The position numbers were made by a program, and so were the translations under genes. A model generated the notes under the pieces. That model searched no databases. It was not told where the DNA came from and saw nothing but the letters and a program-made list of their open reading frames with translations. A stretch of DNA of 36,992 bases. It comes from CAZDDI01 sp964504195. GTDB taxonomy: Bacteria; Chloroflexota; Anaerolineae; B4-G1; SLSP01. The stretch covers positions 1-36,992 of the forward strand of contig CAZDDI010000044.1 of assembly GCA_964504195.1 (NCBI GenBank). The letters run 5' to 3'. Positions 25,123-33,644 of the stretch are shown here, in pieces (position 1 is the first letter of the stretch; the number at the start of each line of letters is the position of its first letter).

Positions 25123-26025
25123 ATGGCTCGCAAACGCTCAAGTTATTACGAAAATTACTGGCCCACTTATGAGAGCACACGCCCGCGCGAGGCTGACGGC
25201 ATCAAGGCAAAGAGCCAGCGCGGGAGCTTCACCCAATCCTGGTGGGGGCAGAAGTGGATCTCGGCGCTCACCCACCTGATGGATTCCGGGCGGCTGAGCC
25301 GGGGTCGCACCTATGCCCGCAAGGGGCAAGTGCTCAACATTGACCTGGCGGTGGGCCGGGTGGCGGCGCGCGTGCAAGGTTCGCGCCGCACGCCCTACAA
25401 GGTCAGCATCAGCCTCAAGCCGCTGAGCGATTTACAATGGAACGCGGTGCTCAATGCGTTGGCGGAGCAGGCCATCTTTTCCGCGCAGCTGCTCAACGGC
25501 GAGATGCCCGCCGATATCGAACAGGTCTTCGCGGCGGTCAAGGTGCCGCTGTTCCCCGCTGCGCGCGGCGACCTGACGACCGAGTGCTCCTGCCCCGATT
25601 ATGCCAACCCCTGCAAGCACATCGCCGCAGTGTATCATCTGCTGGCCGAGCGCTTCGATGAAGACCCGTTCCTGCTCTTCGAGCTGCGCGGGCGCGCGAA
25701 GGAATCGTTGTTGACGGCATTGCGCGCCCGGCGAGCGGGCGGCAGCGGTGCTGAGGCCGCGCTCGCGCCTTATGCCGCCCACGAGGTAGAGGCGGTTGCC
25801 GCGCCGCCGTTGGCGGAATGTCTCACGCGCTACTGGGCGCCGCAGGCATCGTTGGCGGATGTTGTTATGCGTATCGCCCCGCCGCCGGTGGAGCTGGCCC
25901 TGCTCAAACGCATCGGCCTGCCGGACTTTGTGGACGCGGGCTTCTTCCGCGCTCAGCTGGAACGCGCCTACGCGGGCCTCACCGCCCGCGCGCTCGAAGT
26001 TGCCTTTGCGGATCGTGAAGCGTGA
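25123..26025 (+). CDS. SWIM zinc-finger protein
   Basis: The product is 300 residues. A basic N-terminus (ARKRSS) leads to FTQSWWGQKWISAL, typical of bacterial SWIM proteins. A central SWIM motif follows, Cys155-x-Cys157-x6-Cys164-x-His166, which binds zinc and is thought to mediate DNA or protein contact. A low-complexity Ala/Arg-rich region and a C-terminal region end the chain. The ATG at 25123 has GAGGAC 5 bases upstream; a TTG at 25048 would run through the repeat DNA and is rejected. It lies 71 bases after the SNF2 gene and is probably its functional partner (known pairing; the role is inferred). Confidence 0.9.
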   Translation: MARKRSSYYENYWPTYESTRPREADGIKAKSQRGSFTQSWWGQKWISALTHLMDSGRLSRGRTYARKGQVLNIDLAVGRVAARVQGSRRTPYKVSISLKPLSDLQWNAVLNALAEQAIFSAQLLNGEMPADIEQVFAAVKVPLFPAARGDLTTECSCPDYANPCKHIAAVYHLLAERFDEDPFLLFELRGRAKESLLTALRARRAGGSGAEAALAPYAAHEVEAVAAPPLAECLTRYWAPQASLADVVMRIAPPPVELALLKRIGLPDFVDAGFFRAQLERAYAGLTARALEVAFADREA

Positions 26026-26141
26026 AGGCGTAAAACGTGATTTCTCTTCACGTTTCACGCAGCCATATTCCGCGCAGACTGGCTTTCTCGCTTCATCGCC
26101 TTCTCGCCTTTTCGCCTTTCCGCCTTTTCGCTTTCTCGCTA
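26011..26141. repeat. Two adjacent degenerate repeat islands before the GH13 gene
   Basis: At 26011-26060 GCGTGAA-type units precede an inverted TTCACG/CGTGAA pair and overlap the SWIM stop. At about 26088-26143 seven near-perfect 8-base units follow (TCGCTTCA, TCGCCTTC, TCGCCTTT, TCGCCTTT, CCGCCTTT, TCGCTTTC, TCGCTAAC), a pyrimidine-rich tract on the plus strand. Confidence 0.75.
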
Positions 26142-26169
26142 ACCCCAAAACTTGATTCAGGAGACACGC

Positions 26170-27888
26170 ATGGAACCCAACACTCTCTCGCCCAAATGGT
26201 GGCAGACCGCTGTTTTCTACCAGATTTACCCGCGTAGCTTTGCCGATGGCAACGGCGACGGTATCGGCGACCTGGAGGGCATCATTCACAAGCTGGACTA
26301 TTTGCGCGATTTGGGCATTGACGCGTTGTGGCTCTCGCCACATTACCCATCGCCGCTGCTCGATTGTGGCTACGACATCGCCGACTATATTGACGTGGCG
26401 TCCGAATACGGGAAGTTAGAGACGTTCGTGGCGCTATTGGAAGCCGCGCACGCGCGCGGTATCCGCATCATCCTCGACCTGGTGCTCAATCATACTTCAC
26501 ACGAACACGCCTGGTTCAAGGCCTCTAGCAGTAGTCGTGATGATCCGAAACGCGATTGGTATATCTGGCGCGATGGGCGCGACGGCGGCCCGCCCAACAA
26601 CTGGATTTCCACCTTCGGCGGGTCGGCCTGGGAGCTGGATCTGACCACAGGCCAATACTATTACCACTTTTTCCTCAAGGAACAGCCGGATTTGAATTGG
26701 CGTAATCCGGAGGTCAAAGCTGCGCTGTTCGATGCGGCGCGTTTTTGGCTCGATCTAGGCGTGGACGGGTTCCGGCTCGATGCGATAGATACCATCTATG
26801 AAGACCCTGCCCTGCCCGATCACACCTGTGCTTTTACGCAGGAGGAACTCTGGGTGCAAGGCTACGCGCAGGGGCAGACGCCGGCGTTGCAGGAGGCTTG
26901 GGATCGTATTTACGAGTATCAACTACGCCAGCCGGGCATTCACGCGCTCTTCCGTGAGCTGCGTCAGGTGATTGATGAGTACGAAGATCGGGTGCTGGTG
27001 GGGGAAACTGACGAGATCAGCTTCTACGGCAATGGCGATGATGAGCTGCATCTGGTCTTCAACTTCCCGTTGATGCGCACGAACCGTTTTACGCCGGCCT
27101 GGATCCACGCCAATCAGCGCGCGCTATACGCCGAGTTGCCGGAAGGCGCGTGGCCCTGCAATACATTGGGCAATCACGATACTCCGCGCGTCTTCAGCCG
27201 TTATAGCGACGGTGAGCATGATGTGGCGCTGGCCCGGCTCTCGCTCGCGCTCATGCTCACGTTACGGGGCACGCCCATCCTCTACAATGGCGAAGAAATC
27301 GGCATGACGGATTATATCCTCACCGATTTGACGCATATCCGCGATACGGTTGCTTTGTGGCATTACGATATGCAGCGGCGGTTGTTGGGCAAGCCGCACG
27401 CCGAGGCATTGTTGGAGGCTGCGCGCATCAGCCGCGACAAGTGTCGCACGCCGATGCAATGGGCGAATGCGCCGCATGGTGGCTTCTGCCCGCCGCGCGC
27501 CATCCCCTGGCTTCCGGTCAATCCCAACTATGCACACGGGGTAAATGTAGCCGGGCAGGAGCGCGATCCGGCCTCACTGCTCAGCTTTTACCGGCGGATG
27601 CTGGTGCTGCGTAAGCGGATTCCGGCCCTCAGCGCGGGCGATTACACACCGCGGTTGGAGGAACACGCGGACTGCTTCTGCTTCCTGCGTGCTGTTGAAG
27701 GGCAGACTTGCCTGGTTGTGCTCAACTTCTCCGCTGCGGCCCATACGCTGGCGTTCGAGGGATTGACAACGCAAGCCTTGTTGTACTCGAGTGCAGCGCG
27801 CGTGGATGCAGGCGATGTGCAAGCATTGTCGCTTGCCCCGTTTGAGATTTATATCGCAGAACTATACCAAGATTCTTATGAAAGTTAA
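26170..27888 (+). CDS. GH13 alpha-glucosidase / oligo-1,6-glucosidase
   Basis: The product is 572 residues. A TIM-barrel GH13 domain begins with WWQTAVFYQIYPRSFADGNGD. Conserved regions follow in order: DLVLNHTSHEH; GFRLDAID with nucleophile Asp204; VGETDE with acid/base Glu279; and LGNHDTPRV with Asp337. The CRTPMQW and PWLPVNPNY blocks, typical of alpha-glucosidase and oligo-1,6-glucosidase subfamilies, precede a C-terminal beta domain. It should release glucose from short alpha-glucans or disaccharides in the cytoplasm, as no signal peptide is present. The ATG at 26170 has CAGGAG 7 bases upstream. There is no sugar transporter beside it. Confidence 0.92.
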   Translation: MEPNTLSPKWWQTAVFYQIYPRSFADGNGDGIGDLEGIIHKLDYLRDLGIDALWLSPHYPSPLLDCGYDIADYIDVASEYGKLETFVALLEAAHARGIRIILDLVLNHTSHEHAWFKASSSSRDDPKRDWYIWRDGRDGGPPNNWISTFGGSAWELDLTTGQYYYHFFLKEQPDLNWRNPEVKAALFDAARFWLDLGVDGFRLDAIDTIYEDPALPDHTCAFTQEELWVQGYAQGQTPALQEAWDRIYEYQLRQPGIHALFRELRQVIDEYEDRVLVGETDEISFYGNGDDELHLVFNFPLMRTNRFTPAWIHANQRALYAELPEGAWPCNTLGNHDTPRVFSRYSDGEHDVALARLSLALMLTLRGTPILYNGEEIGMTDYILTDLTHIRDTVALWHYDMQRRLLGKPHAEALLEAARISRDKCRTPMQWANAPHGGFCPPRAIPWLPVNPNYAHGVNVAGQERDPASLLSFYRRMLVLRKRIPALSAGDYTPRLEEHADCFCFLRAVEGQTCLVVLNFSAAAHTLAFEGLTTQALLYSSAARVDAGDVQALSLAPFEIYIAELYQDSYES

Positions 27889-27969
27889 ACCGAAAGGCCC
27901 ATTTTGTAAAGTTTAGCAGCAAAAATCTCCGTGGTAAGAGAGCTTTTTTAGCAAAGTCGCAGGGTAAAT

Positions 27970-28512
27970 ATGTCGAAAGAAACACTTGACGTAGTTATAA
28001 AAATTTTCATATTAGTAGTGTGTTGGATCGCACTGATTCAAGGCTTGTTTCGATTCTTATTCATTGATGTTTTCCGGGTGGGGCAGCGTATAGTTGTCAC
28101 CCTTACGCCTGACGTGATTACATTTGACTCTGGTAAGAAGCAGGTCAGTCTCAAAACTTTTCTTTACTTAAAAATGACGCAACCAACTATGGTGATTAGC
28201 ATAGGTGAAGAAATAAATGCGATTGAATATGATGGTACCGGCGAGGACTTAGTCCGGGTCGAACTGTTCGCTCCTGAATCTTATCTGCCTTCTTATGCGC
28301 CTTCTGTTGATAAATCTCTTATGGCGTTTATAGACCATGGATTTAACAGAGTTTCGGAGCCGGCCTCTGTGATTTTAGCGCATTTTTTCAAACCTCGGGT
28401 TATGATTCGAGGTATAAACACGTTGCAACCTATTTTGAATGGCTACCAAAAGTTCGTGTTTGATGCTGTGTTAGCTGGTAGAGTCTCTGTTATCCAATAC
28501 GAAGATGTCTAA
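27970..28512 (+). CDS. Hypothetical protein with N-terminal membrane anchor
   Basis: The product is 180 residues, and I do not recognise the family. A hydrophobic helix (about 8-32) is followed by a mixed alpha/beta region that looks soluble, with no cysteine-rich or catalytic motif. The ATG at 27970 has AGGG 5 bases upstream. The gene is visibly more A+T-rich than its neighbours, pointing to recent acquisition (inference). Its last 8 bases overlap the start of the EamA transporter, so the two may be translated together. An intracellular domain tethered to the membrane, or an exported domain, are both possible; topology is unclear. Confidence 0.7.
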   Translation: MSKETLDVVIKIFILVVCWIALIQGLFRFLFIDVFRVGQRIVVTLTPDVITFDSGKKQVSLKTFLYLKMTQPTMVISIGEEINAIEYDGTGEDLVRVELFAPESYLPSYAPSVDKSLMAFIDHGFNRVSEPASVILAHFFKPRVMIRGINTLQPILNGYQKFVFDAVLAGRVSVIQYEDV

Positions 28513-29443
28513 AAGTCTGAGAAGACGATTTTCGCAACCCGGTTGTGCGCCAGGACTACGTCTCCTCGAACCCGCCCCTACTTCGACACGGACAGAGATC
28601 TGGCTGGGCATCGGCATGGCGGCGCTGGGGGCGTTGCTCTTCAGCGGCGGCATCATCTTCACACGCGCCATCGTGGGCCTGGCCGCTCCGGTTATCGCTG
28701 TAGTGCGCGCTGTGGCCGCGTTCGCGTTCTTCTCGCTGTGGATGGCCCGTCGCCCGGTGCAACGGGCCTGGTTCACCGAGCGTGCCACGCTAGGGCCGCT
28801 CATCGGGTTGGGGCTGACGTTGGGGGCAACGGCGATGCTCTACATCTTCGCACTCCAGCATACCACCGCCGCCAACGCGGTGCTGCTCAATAACTCCGCG
28901 CCGCTCTATGTGGCCTTGTTGGCACCCTGGTTCTTGCACGAGGCCCGCCCACGTTACACCTGGTTTAGCCTGATTCTGGCTTTCGCAGGCGTGTTGTGCG
29001 TCATCAATCTGGCGGAGCTCGATGTGCATTCCGGCTCGGCGCTGGGCGTCGCCGCAGCGATTATCTCCGGGTTCTCGTATGCGATGACGATGCTGGTGAG
29101 CCGTCGCTTGCGAGGGCGCGTTCCCAGCCTGGCGCAAGTGTGGCTGGGTATGATTGTGGCTGCGTTCGTGGCGTTGCCCTGGGCGCTGACCCAGTCGTGG
29201 GCAACGCTGGCGGCCAACTGGCATCTCTGCGTGGGGTTGGGCATCATCTCGCTGGGGTTGCCGTATATGCTCTTCTTCCAGAGCTTGCAGCGCGTCCCGG
29301 CGCAAATCGTGAGCGTGGTGGGGCTGTTGGAACCCGTCAGTGGTGTGTTGATCGGTATTTTGCTCTATGACGAAGTCCACGGGCCGTTAGGACTCTTGGG
29401 GATTGCGCTGGTGTTAGCCAGCATCGTGCTGATTTCGCGGTGA
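28505..29443 (+). CDS. EamA/DMT-family transporter
   Basis: The product is 312 residues with ten predicted membrane helices in two EamA repeats: ALLFSGGIIFTRAIVGLAAPVIAVVRA... in the first and SALGVAAAIISGFSYAMTMLVSRR in the second, with the late LEPVSGVLIGILLYDE motif. The family exports or imports small metabolites such as amino acids or drugs; the substrate is unknown. The first 31 residues are basic and Pro-rich, unusual for the family. The ATG at 28505 overlaps the preceding gene by 8 bases. No clear ribosome-binding site is seen, which fits coupling to the upstream gene. The stop is only 15 bases from the convergent AraC gene. Confidence 0.88.
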   Translation: MSKSLRRRFSQPGCAPGLRLLEPAPTSTRTEIWLGIGMAALGALLFSGGIIFTRAIVGLAAPVIAVVRAVAAFAFFSLWMARRPVQRAWFTERATLGPLIGLGLTLGATAMLYIFALQHTTAANAVLLNNSAPLYVALLAPWFLHEARPRYTWFSLILAFAGVLCVINLAELDVHSGSALGVAAAIISGFSYAMTMLVSRRLRGRVPSLAQVWLGMIVAAFVALPWALTQSWATLAANWHLCVGLGIISLGLPYMLFFQSLQRVPAQIVSVVGLLEPVSGVLIGILLYDEVHGPLGLLGIALVLASIVLISR

Positions 29444-29458
29444 TGCGTTCGGGAGCGC

Positions 29459-30313
29459 CTACGTTTCTGCGCTCAGTAGTGGAATGGCTACCTCCCACAC
29501 GCTTGCCTCAGCGTCCGGGCGTCCGAGGGCCGTGCCGTAAGATTCCAGATACCCCGGCCAGGCAGAACGATAGGAAGATTGCGGCAGCCAGGTGTGGTAG
29601 AGGTAATCCAGCGTCAGGCCGAAATCACACGCCGGGCCGTGATGCGCAACACGCACCCAGGTCAATGCTGGCACGGGCTTGTTGACAAGCCCGTGTGGGG
29701 TGGTGGGCAGTTCCTCAGCGCACACCGCTGCAAGGTAGGCCACATCAGCAGCGCCGTCACTTGCGCCGCAGGTCAGCCCGTAGAATGGCCCGGATGCGCC
29801 TGTCCCCAATGCGCGCTGTAGCCAATCCCACGCGGCGCTGTTGTCGCTGGCCTCGTCCGGCAACCACACCATTGCCCCAATCAAATCAAATGCGGGGCGC
29901 GACGCGACAACCGGTTGCCAGGGCGCGCAGCGCTGCCAGTGCCGCAAGTGCGCCAGGGTCAACGGGGGCATCAATTGGCGCGGGGCGCTGCGCTCTTGTT
30001 TGCGCCACTGTTGGGGTAGCGCTCCCAACACGCGCTTGAAGGCGCGGGAGAATGTCTCCGGATTGTTGAACTGGTACGTCAAAGCCACATCAATGATTTT
30101 GTGATCCGTTTGCCGGAGCGCGCGCGCGGCCTCGGCGATGCGGCGGCGCATCAGGTAGTCGTAAGGGGTGTGGAGCGTCAACCGGCTGAAAGTGCGGCAG
30201 AAGTGGTAGAGGGAATACGCGACGGCCTGGGCCATCTCGCTCACGCCGATAGGCTCTTGCAAGTGCGCTTCGATGAACTCGAGCGCGTGCGCTATGTTTT
30301 CTACATCCGCCAT
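29459..30313 (-). CDS. AraC-family regulator with GyrI-like effector domain
   Basis: The product is 284 residues. The N-terminal AraC helix-turn-helix pair (about 5-105) shows EPIGVSEMAQAVAYSLYHFCRTF and the second element IIDVALTYQFNNPETFSRAFKR. A GyrI-like ligand-binding domain follows (about 115-280). This order (HTH first, effector domain second) is that of SoxS/Rob-GyrI type regulators that sense small, often cationic or aromatic compounds. The ATG at 30313 has only a weak GAGAG upstream. It follows the stand-alone GyrI-like gene with a 10-base gap and is probably co-transcribed with it. Nearby promoters could be its targets (inference). Confidence 0.92.
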   Translation of the reverse strand: MADVENIAHALEFIEAHLQEPIGVSEMAQAVAYSLYHFCRTFSRLTLHTPYDYLMRRRIAEAARALRQTDHKIIDVALTYQFNNPETFSRAFKRVLGALPQQWRKQERSAPRQLMPPLTLAHLRHWQRCAPWQPVVASRPAFDLIGAMVWLPDEASDNSAAWDWLQRALGTGASGPFYGLTCGASDGAADVAYLAAVCAEELPTTPHGLVNKPVPALTWVRVAHHGPACDFGLTLDYLYHTWLPQSSYRSAWPGYLESYGTALGRPDAEASVWEVAIPLLSAET

Positions 30314-30323
30314 TGTTTCGCTC

Positions 30324-30830
30324 TCAGGTCAGCAGCGGGATGTACACATCCAGCTCGGATTCCGCGATGCGATCCATGCCCTTGAAGCGCGCGTCGTACC
30401 GCTGGAAGCTGAACGTCATGCGGCGGTGTGCCCCCAGTTCAGGTAGCCACACGTTATCTACTTGCCATTCCCAATCGGAGATGATTTCCTCGCCGCTGAG
30501 GGTGAAGATAGCATACCGGGCCGCCGGGAGCAGTTTTGCTACGACTTCGAGCGGCAGACCGTCCGTATAGGCTATCTCCACGCCGGTAAAGACCTCAAAC
30601 TCCCCGGTCTGAAGGGTTTCCGGGGAATAAACGTGAAACTCATACATCACGCCTGGCTCTGTGGCGGGCAGCAGGGTGGCTCCGTATGCTTGCCAGTACT
30701 CGCCCCAGCGTTGCCACAACCGCCCGATTTCATTTTCGGCGCTCCATCCGCCGTGACTGCGGAAGGGATCGCCGAAAAAACTGAACCCGGCCAGCAAGCG
30801 CGCCGGTTGTTCGCTGATGGTTGCTTTCAT
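30324..30830 (-). CDS. Stand-alone GyrI-like (AraC effector-binding) protein
   Basis: The product is 168 residues. The sequence follows the GyrI-like fold: an N-terminal LLAGFSFFGDPF strand region, an IGRLWQRWGEYW helix, a middle YEFHVYSP strand, and the C-terminal DNVWLPELG...RYDARF, ending ESELDVYIPLLT. Parts (W-LP, R/ES-Y, V-IPLL) align with the effector domain of the adjacent AraC regulator, so the two may be related by duplication. These proteins bind small molecules or modulate DNA gyrase. The ATG at 30830 has AGGAG 7 bases upstream. A longer frame to 31136 runs through the trmO gene and is not used. Confidence 0.85.
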   Translation of the reverse strand: MKATISEQPARLLAGFSFFGDPFRSHGGWSAENEIGRLWQRWGEYWQAYGATLLPATEPGVMYEFHVYSPETLQTGEFEVFTGVEIAYTDGLPLEVVAKLLPAARYAIFTLSGEEIISDWEWQVDNVWLPELGAHRRMTFSFQRYDARFKGMDRIAESELDVYIPLLT

Positions 30831-30933
30831 GGGAGTCTCCTGAATTCGCAACTGAATTTGTTGAGAAAAGCCTTTTGGTTGCAGGGTGTGCAAGTGGCTT
30901 TGTTCAAGTGTACTCGATTCTACAGGTAACGCA

Positions 30934-30962
30934 AAACGCCGGTGGGGCAACCACCGGCGTTT
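30934..30962 (-). terminator. Hairpin terminator after trmO
   Basis: A perfect 12-bp stem (30934-30945 with 30951-30962) has a 5-base loop, beginning 10 bases past the trmO stop. On the minus strand the stem ends in GTTT followed by TGCG, so the T-run is short. It may be leaky and separate trmO from the downstream GyrI-like and AraC genes. Confidence 0.65.
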
Positions 30963-30972
30963 GAATCTACGG

Positions 30973-31455
30973 CTACTGCGCGTGGACGAATTCCGCTTCC
31001 CAATCGAAATCGGCGGAATCTTCGTACCATGTCGGCCAGTGCGCGCACCATGCCGGGCGCACCACATCGCGCACACGATCCTCTGAAGGGTGATAGGGCT
31101 TGATGTCGAGGATAGGGGTGCCGTCTTCCGCATCAATGTAGGGGATGTGGATGACGCCCTGCTCGTGATTGACCTCCAGCACGGCTACATGGGTGATGGC
31201 GATGGGGTTGGGCCGCACCGGGGCGCGGGTAGCGAAGATGCCGAGCTTGTCTGGGCCGTGGGTGTATGGGCGCGGCACTTCTAGCACCTCGCGGTATTCA
31301 TCGTACAAGTGACACCACCAAAGCACCACCAGATGCCCGAAATCCTCTGCTCCTTGCAGGGCTGCCCGGTACTCTGGCGCAATCTCCAGGCGGAATCCGG
31401 TTTCGCCTGCCCGTACATAGCCGATGGGTTTGACCTCAAATGTTTGCGCATCCAT
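30973..31455 (-). CDS. trmO: tRNA (N6-threonylcarbamoyladenosine(37)-N6)-methyltransferase TrmO
   Basis: The product is 160 residues. It carries the UPF0066/TrmO hallmark LGIFATRAPVRPNPI (71-85), preceded by YVRAGETGFRLEIAPEY and followed by ITHVAVLEV and DGTPILDIKPYHP. TrmO adds a methyl group from S-adenosylmethionine to t6A at position 37 of threonine-type tRNAs. It is shorter than the E. coli enzyme because it lacks the C-terminal domain; such short forms are common. The ATG at 31455 has AGGAGG 6 bases upstream; the frame open to 31497 has no start with support. It lies upstream of the GyrI/AraC pair with its own promoter and a terminator. Confidence 0.9.
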   Translation of the reverse strand: MDAQTFEVKPIGYVRAGETGFRLEIAPEYRAALQGAEDFGHLVVLWWCHLYDEYREVLEVPRPYTHGPDKLGIFATRAPVRPNPIAITHVAVLEVNHEQGVIHIPYIDAEDGTPILDIKPYHPSEDRVRDVVRPAWCAHWPTWYEDSADFDWEAEFVHAQ

Positions 31456-31513
31456 TTCTAGCCTCCTGAAAGTGATTTCCGAACCGGTGTAGCGCATCCC
31501 GGTTCACGCTTTC

Positions 31514-31542
31514 AGTATAGCCGATGCAGCCACGCCTGTCTT
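31514..31542 (-). promoter_or_regulatory. Sigma-70-like promoter of trmO
   Basis: On the minus strand AAGACA (31542-31537) and TATACT (31519-31514) are 17 bases apart. The start codon lies 58 bases downstream of the -10 box. Confidence 0.5.
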
Positions 31543-31620
31543 GATGCTGCTTGCGCTTTTACGCCGCTTTTTAGCGCGAATGCCCCGCTTTATTGACGTT
31601 TTTTGCGCAGATAGGTACAC

Positions 31621-31653
31621 CACACGCGCCCCCATCCTTTGGGGGCGCGTGTG
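31621..31653. terminator. Strong 13-bp hairpin after the GAF sensor gene
   Basis: Perfect arms 31621-31633 and 31641-31653 (CACACGCGCCCCC and complement) have a 7-base loop, 24 bases past the stop of the minus-strand GAF gene. There is no T-run on the minus side; ATTTTA follows on the plus side. It probably acts as a transcription stop or mRNA 3'-end stabiliser. Confidence 0.7.
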
Positions 31654-31676
31654 ATTTTACCTGGGAGAGTTACTGG

Positions 31677-33644
31677 CTATCCTTCACTCTCTCGCGCGCC
31701 GCGCCGGGAGCGCAGGCTGCCGGCTTTTTGCATCAAATCCTGGAAGTAGTCGCTGCTGGTAACTTCGGCCACTTGTTTCTCTTTCTTGGCGTGGTCAATC
31801 TCGATGCGGAGCTGCTGAATCTCGCGGCGCAAGCCCTGCTCGCGAATATAGGCTTCGAGAGCCGCGACTGCCAGTGAGGAGAAGGATTCCATCATCTGCT
31901 GTAAGTTCTGATCGAAGGGGACGATGGCCTTTGTCTCCGGGTCTTGCGCGTTGAGCAATTGCAGCACGCCCAATGTGTGCCCCTGGGCATTGTTGAGCGG
32001 GATGGTCAGCAGCGATTCGACGCGGTAATCCGGGACGATCTTGCTGGGTTGTGCGTGTTCGGCAAGGTTGCTCGGAATTCCACTGCAAGCTACTTCCGCA
32101 GCGATCTGCGTCTGCGCGGGCGCATCGCTTACCAGTTCTGCCAGCGAGAGCGGGGCGTAGGGGATATCATTGCCTGTCGTGCCACCCAGGGCCAGTCCTT
32201 GCGAATCATTGCGCACAATCACGAATTCTAGCATGTCCTCGGCGTTGCGCAGGTAGAGCGTCCCAGCATCGGCATGGCAGAACTTCTTGGCCTCCACGAG
32301 CATGTTTTCGAGCAGTACATTGAAGTCCCGCTCCGTAGTCAGCGCCACACCGATAGGGATGACGACTTCCAGCAGGCCATCTGCACGCTGTTTTTCCTTT
32401 TCTACTTGCTGCAAAGTCTCGCGCAGCTTCTTGGTCATGTTGTTGAATGTGCCCGCCAATACCCCGATTTCATCGCTCGCCTCAACCGTGGCCTGGGCGA
32501 CCAGATCCCCATCCCGGATGCGCTCGGCCACTGCCGTCAACCGCATGATTGGCCCGGCGGTCGCCAGCGTGGTGACGTTCGCCATGATTAGCCCAATCGC
32601 CAAAGCCAGCACGCCGCCGCCCAGAATTAAGAGCCGGGTGGAATTGAGCGCGGCTTGGCCTTCGGCCAGCTCATGGTTGAGCCGTTCCTGCTCGCTCGCG
32701 GTAATCTCGTTGAGCAAGTCCTGCATTGTCTCGGCCAGCGGCACTGCCTCCATGCGGAACTGGTAGAGGTCTTCGCGGGCGCGCTCGCTTTCGAGGATGG
32801 TGAACATCTGTTGCGGCATCTCCAGGAAGGCTGCGCGTTGGGTTACAATTTCTTGGAACAACGCTTGTTGGCTAGGGTCTAGCGTGCTCATGCGACTCCG
32901 TAGCCGCTCCCAGATGATGCTATTGGCCGCCAGGTTGACCTCGTACTCCTGCCGGAAGATGCGGTTGTTAGTGGTGACATACCCACGCAACGCGGAGAGC
33001 ATGGCGGTAAAGCTCCCCTGGAATTTTGCCATCTCTTGCAGGCGTTCCAGGTTATCGGCAGTAGGGTCGCGCCGCCCCTGGATTTCGATCAGACTATTGA
33101 TGCGGATGAGCACGTTACCGGCGGCCAGCACCCCATCGGTTGCCAGGATGCGGTAGGCCGGCTCGCGCTCGAGTTGATCATCGTGCAGCTCCACCAGCGG
33201 TTCAGGCAATGTCATCCATGCCGCGTAGGTGGTTTCTAACTGCACCAGCCGTTGTTGGTTCTCGATGTCGAGATCCGGGGAGAGGGCCTTGAGCTCGGCC
33301 AGGTTAGCTTCGAACGCCAAACTGTTTTGATAATAATCATCGAGATATTGCGGATCGCTCAGGGCCAGATAGCCGCGAATATCACCCAACATGCGCAATA
33401 GATTGGCTTGCGCGCGCGAAGCGGCTAGCGCCGCCGGGGCGCGCACCTCTACGGTCTGATCAATCTGTAGCATGGCGCGTTGGCTGCCCAGAAAACTTAA
33501 GCCTGCGCTCACAAAAATCAACAATACGAGGATGTAGAAACCCAGCGCCAGTTTGGTTCTGATTGTGAGATTTCCAAACCCCCGCAACCATTGCGGGAGG
33601 GTGCGTGTCATCGCGCGTTTTTTAGGGATGTGTTGGTTGCTCAT
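31677..33644 (-). CDS. Membrane sensor: extracellular helical domain, HAMP, GAF, no output domain
   Basis: The product is 655 residues. A transmembrane helix (about 27-52) leads to a long helical extracytoplasmic region (about 55-325) with heptad-like character. A second helix (about 335-360), a HAMP domain (about 360-415, ending TFNNMTKKL) and a GAF domain (about 430-590) follow, and a coiled coil (about 600-630) ends the chain with EVTSSDYFQDLMQKAGSLRSRR. There is no kinase, GGDEF, cyclase, phosphatase or methyl-accepting domain, so it must act through partner proteins or through the tail. The ATG at 33644 overlaps the stop of the family-5 binding protein as ATGA, so the two are translationally coupled. 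Confidence 0.85.
   Translation of the reverse strand: MSNQHIPKKRAMTRTLPQWLRGFGNLTIRTKLALGFYILVLLIFVSAGLSFLGSQRAMLQIDQTVEVRAPAALAASRAQANLLRMLGDIRGYLALSDPQYLDDYYQNSLAFEANLAELKALSPDLDIENQQRLVQLETTYAAWMTLPEPLVELHDDQLEREPAYRILATDGVLAAGNVLIRINSLIEIQGRRDPTADNLERLQEMAKFQGSFTAMLSALRGYVTTNNRIFRQEYEVNLAANSIIWERLRSRMSTLDPSQQALFQEIVTQRAAFLEMPQQMFTILESERAREDLYQFRMEAVPLAETMQDLLNEITASEQERLNHELAEGQAALNSTRLLILGGGVLALAIGLIMANVTTLATAGPIMRLTAVAERIRDGDLVAQATVEASDEIGVLAGTFNNMTKKLRETLQQVEKEKQRADGLLEVVIPIGVALTTERDFNVLLENMLVEAKKFCHADAGTLYLRNAEDMLEFVIVRNDSQGLALGGTTGNDIPYAPLSLAELVSDAPAQTQIAAEVACSGIPSNLAEHAQPSKIVPDYRVESLLTIPLNNAQGHTLGVLQLLNAQDPETKAIVPFDQNLQQMMESFSSLAVAALEAYIREQGLRREIQQLRIEIDHAKKEKQVAEVTSSDYFQDLMQKAGSLRSRRGARESEG

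Noticed and set aside
30831..31136. Upstream extension of the GyrI-like frame
   Set aside because: It runs through trmO, the terminator hairpin and its spacer; the start at 30830 has a strong ribosome-binding site.
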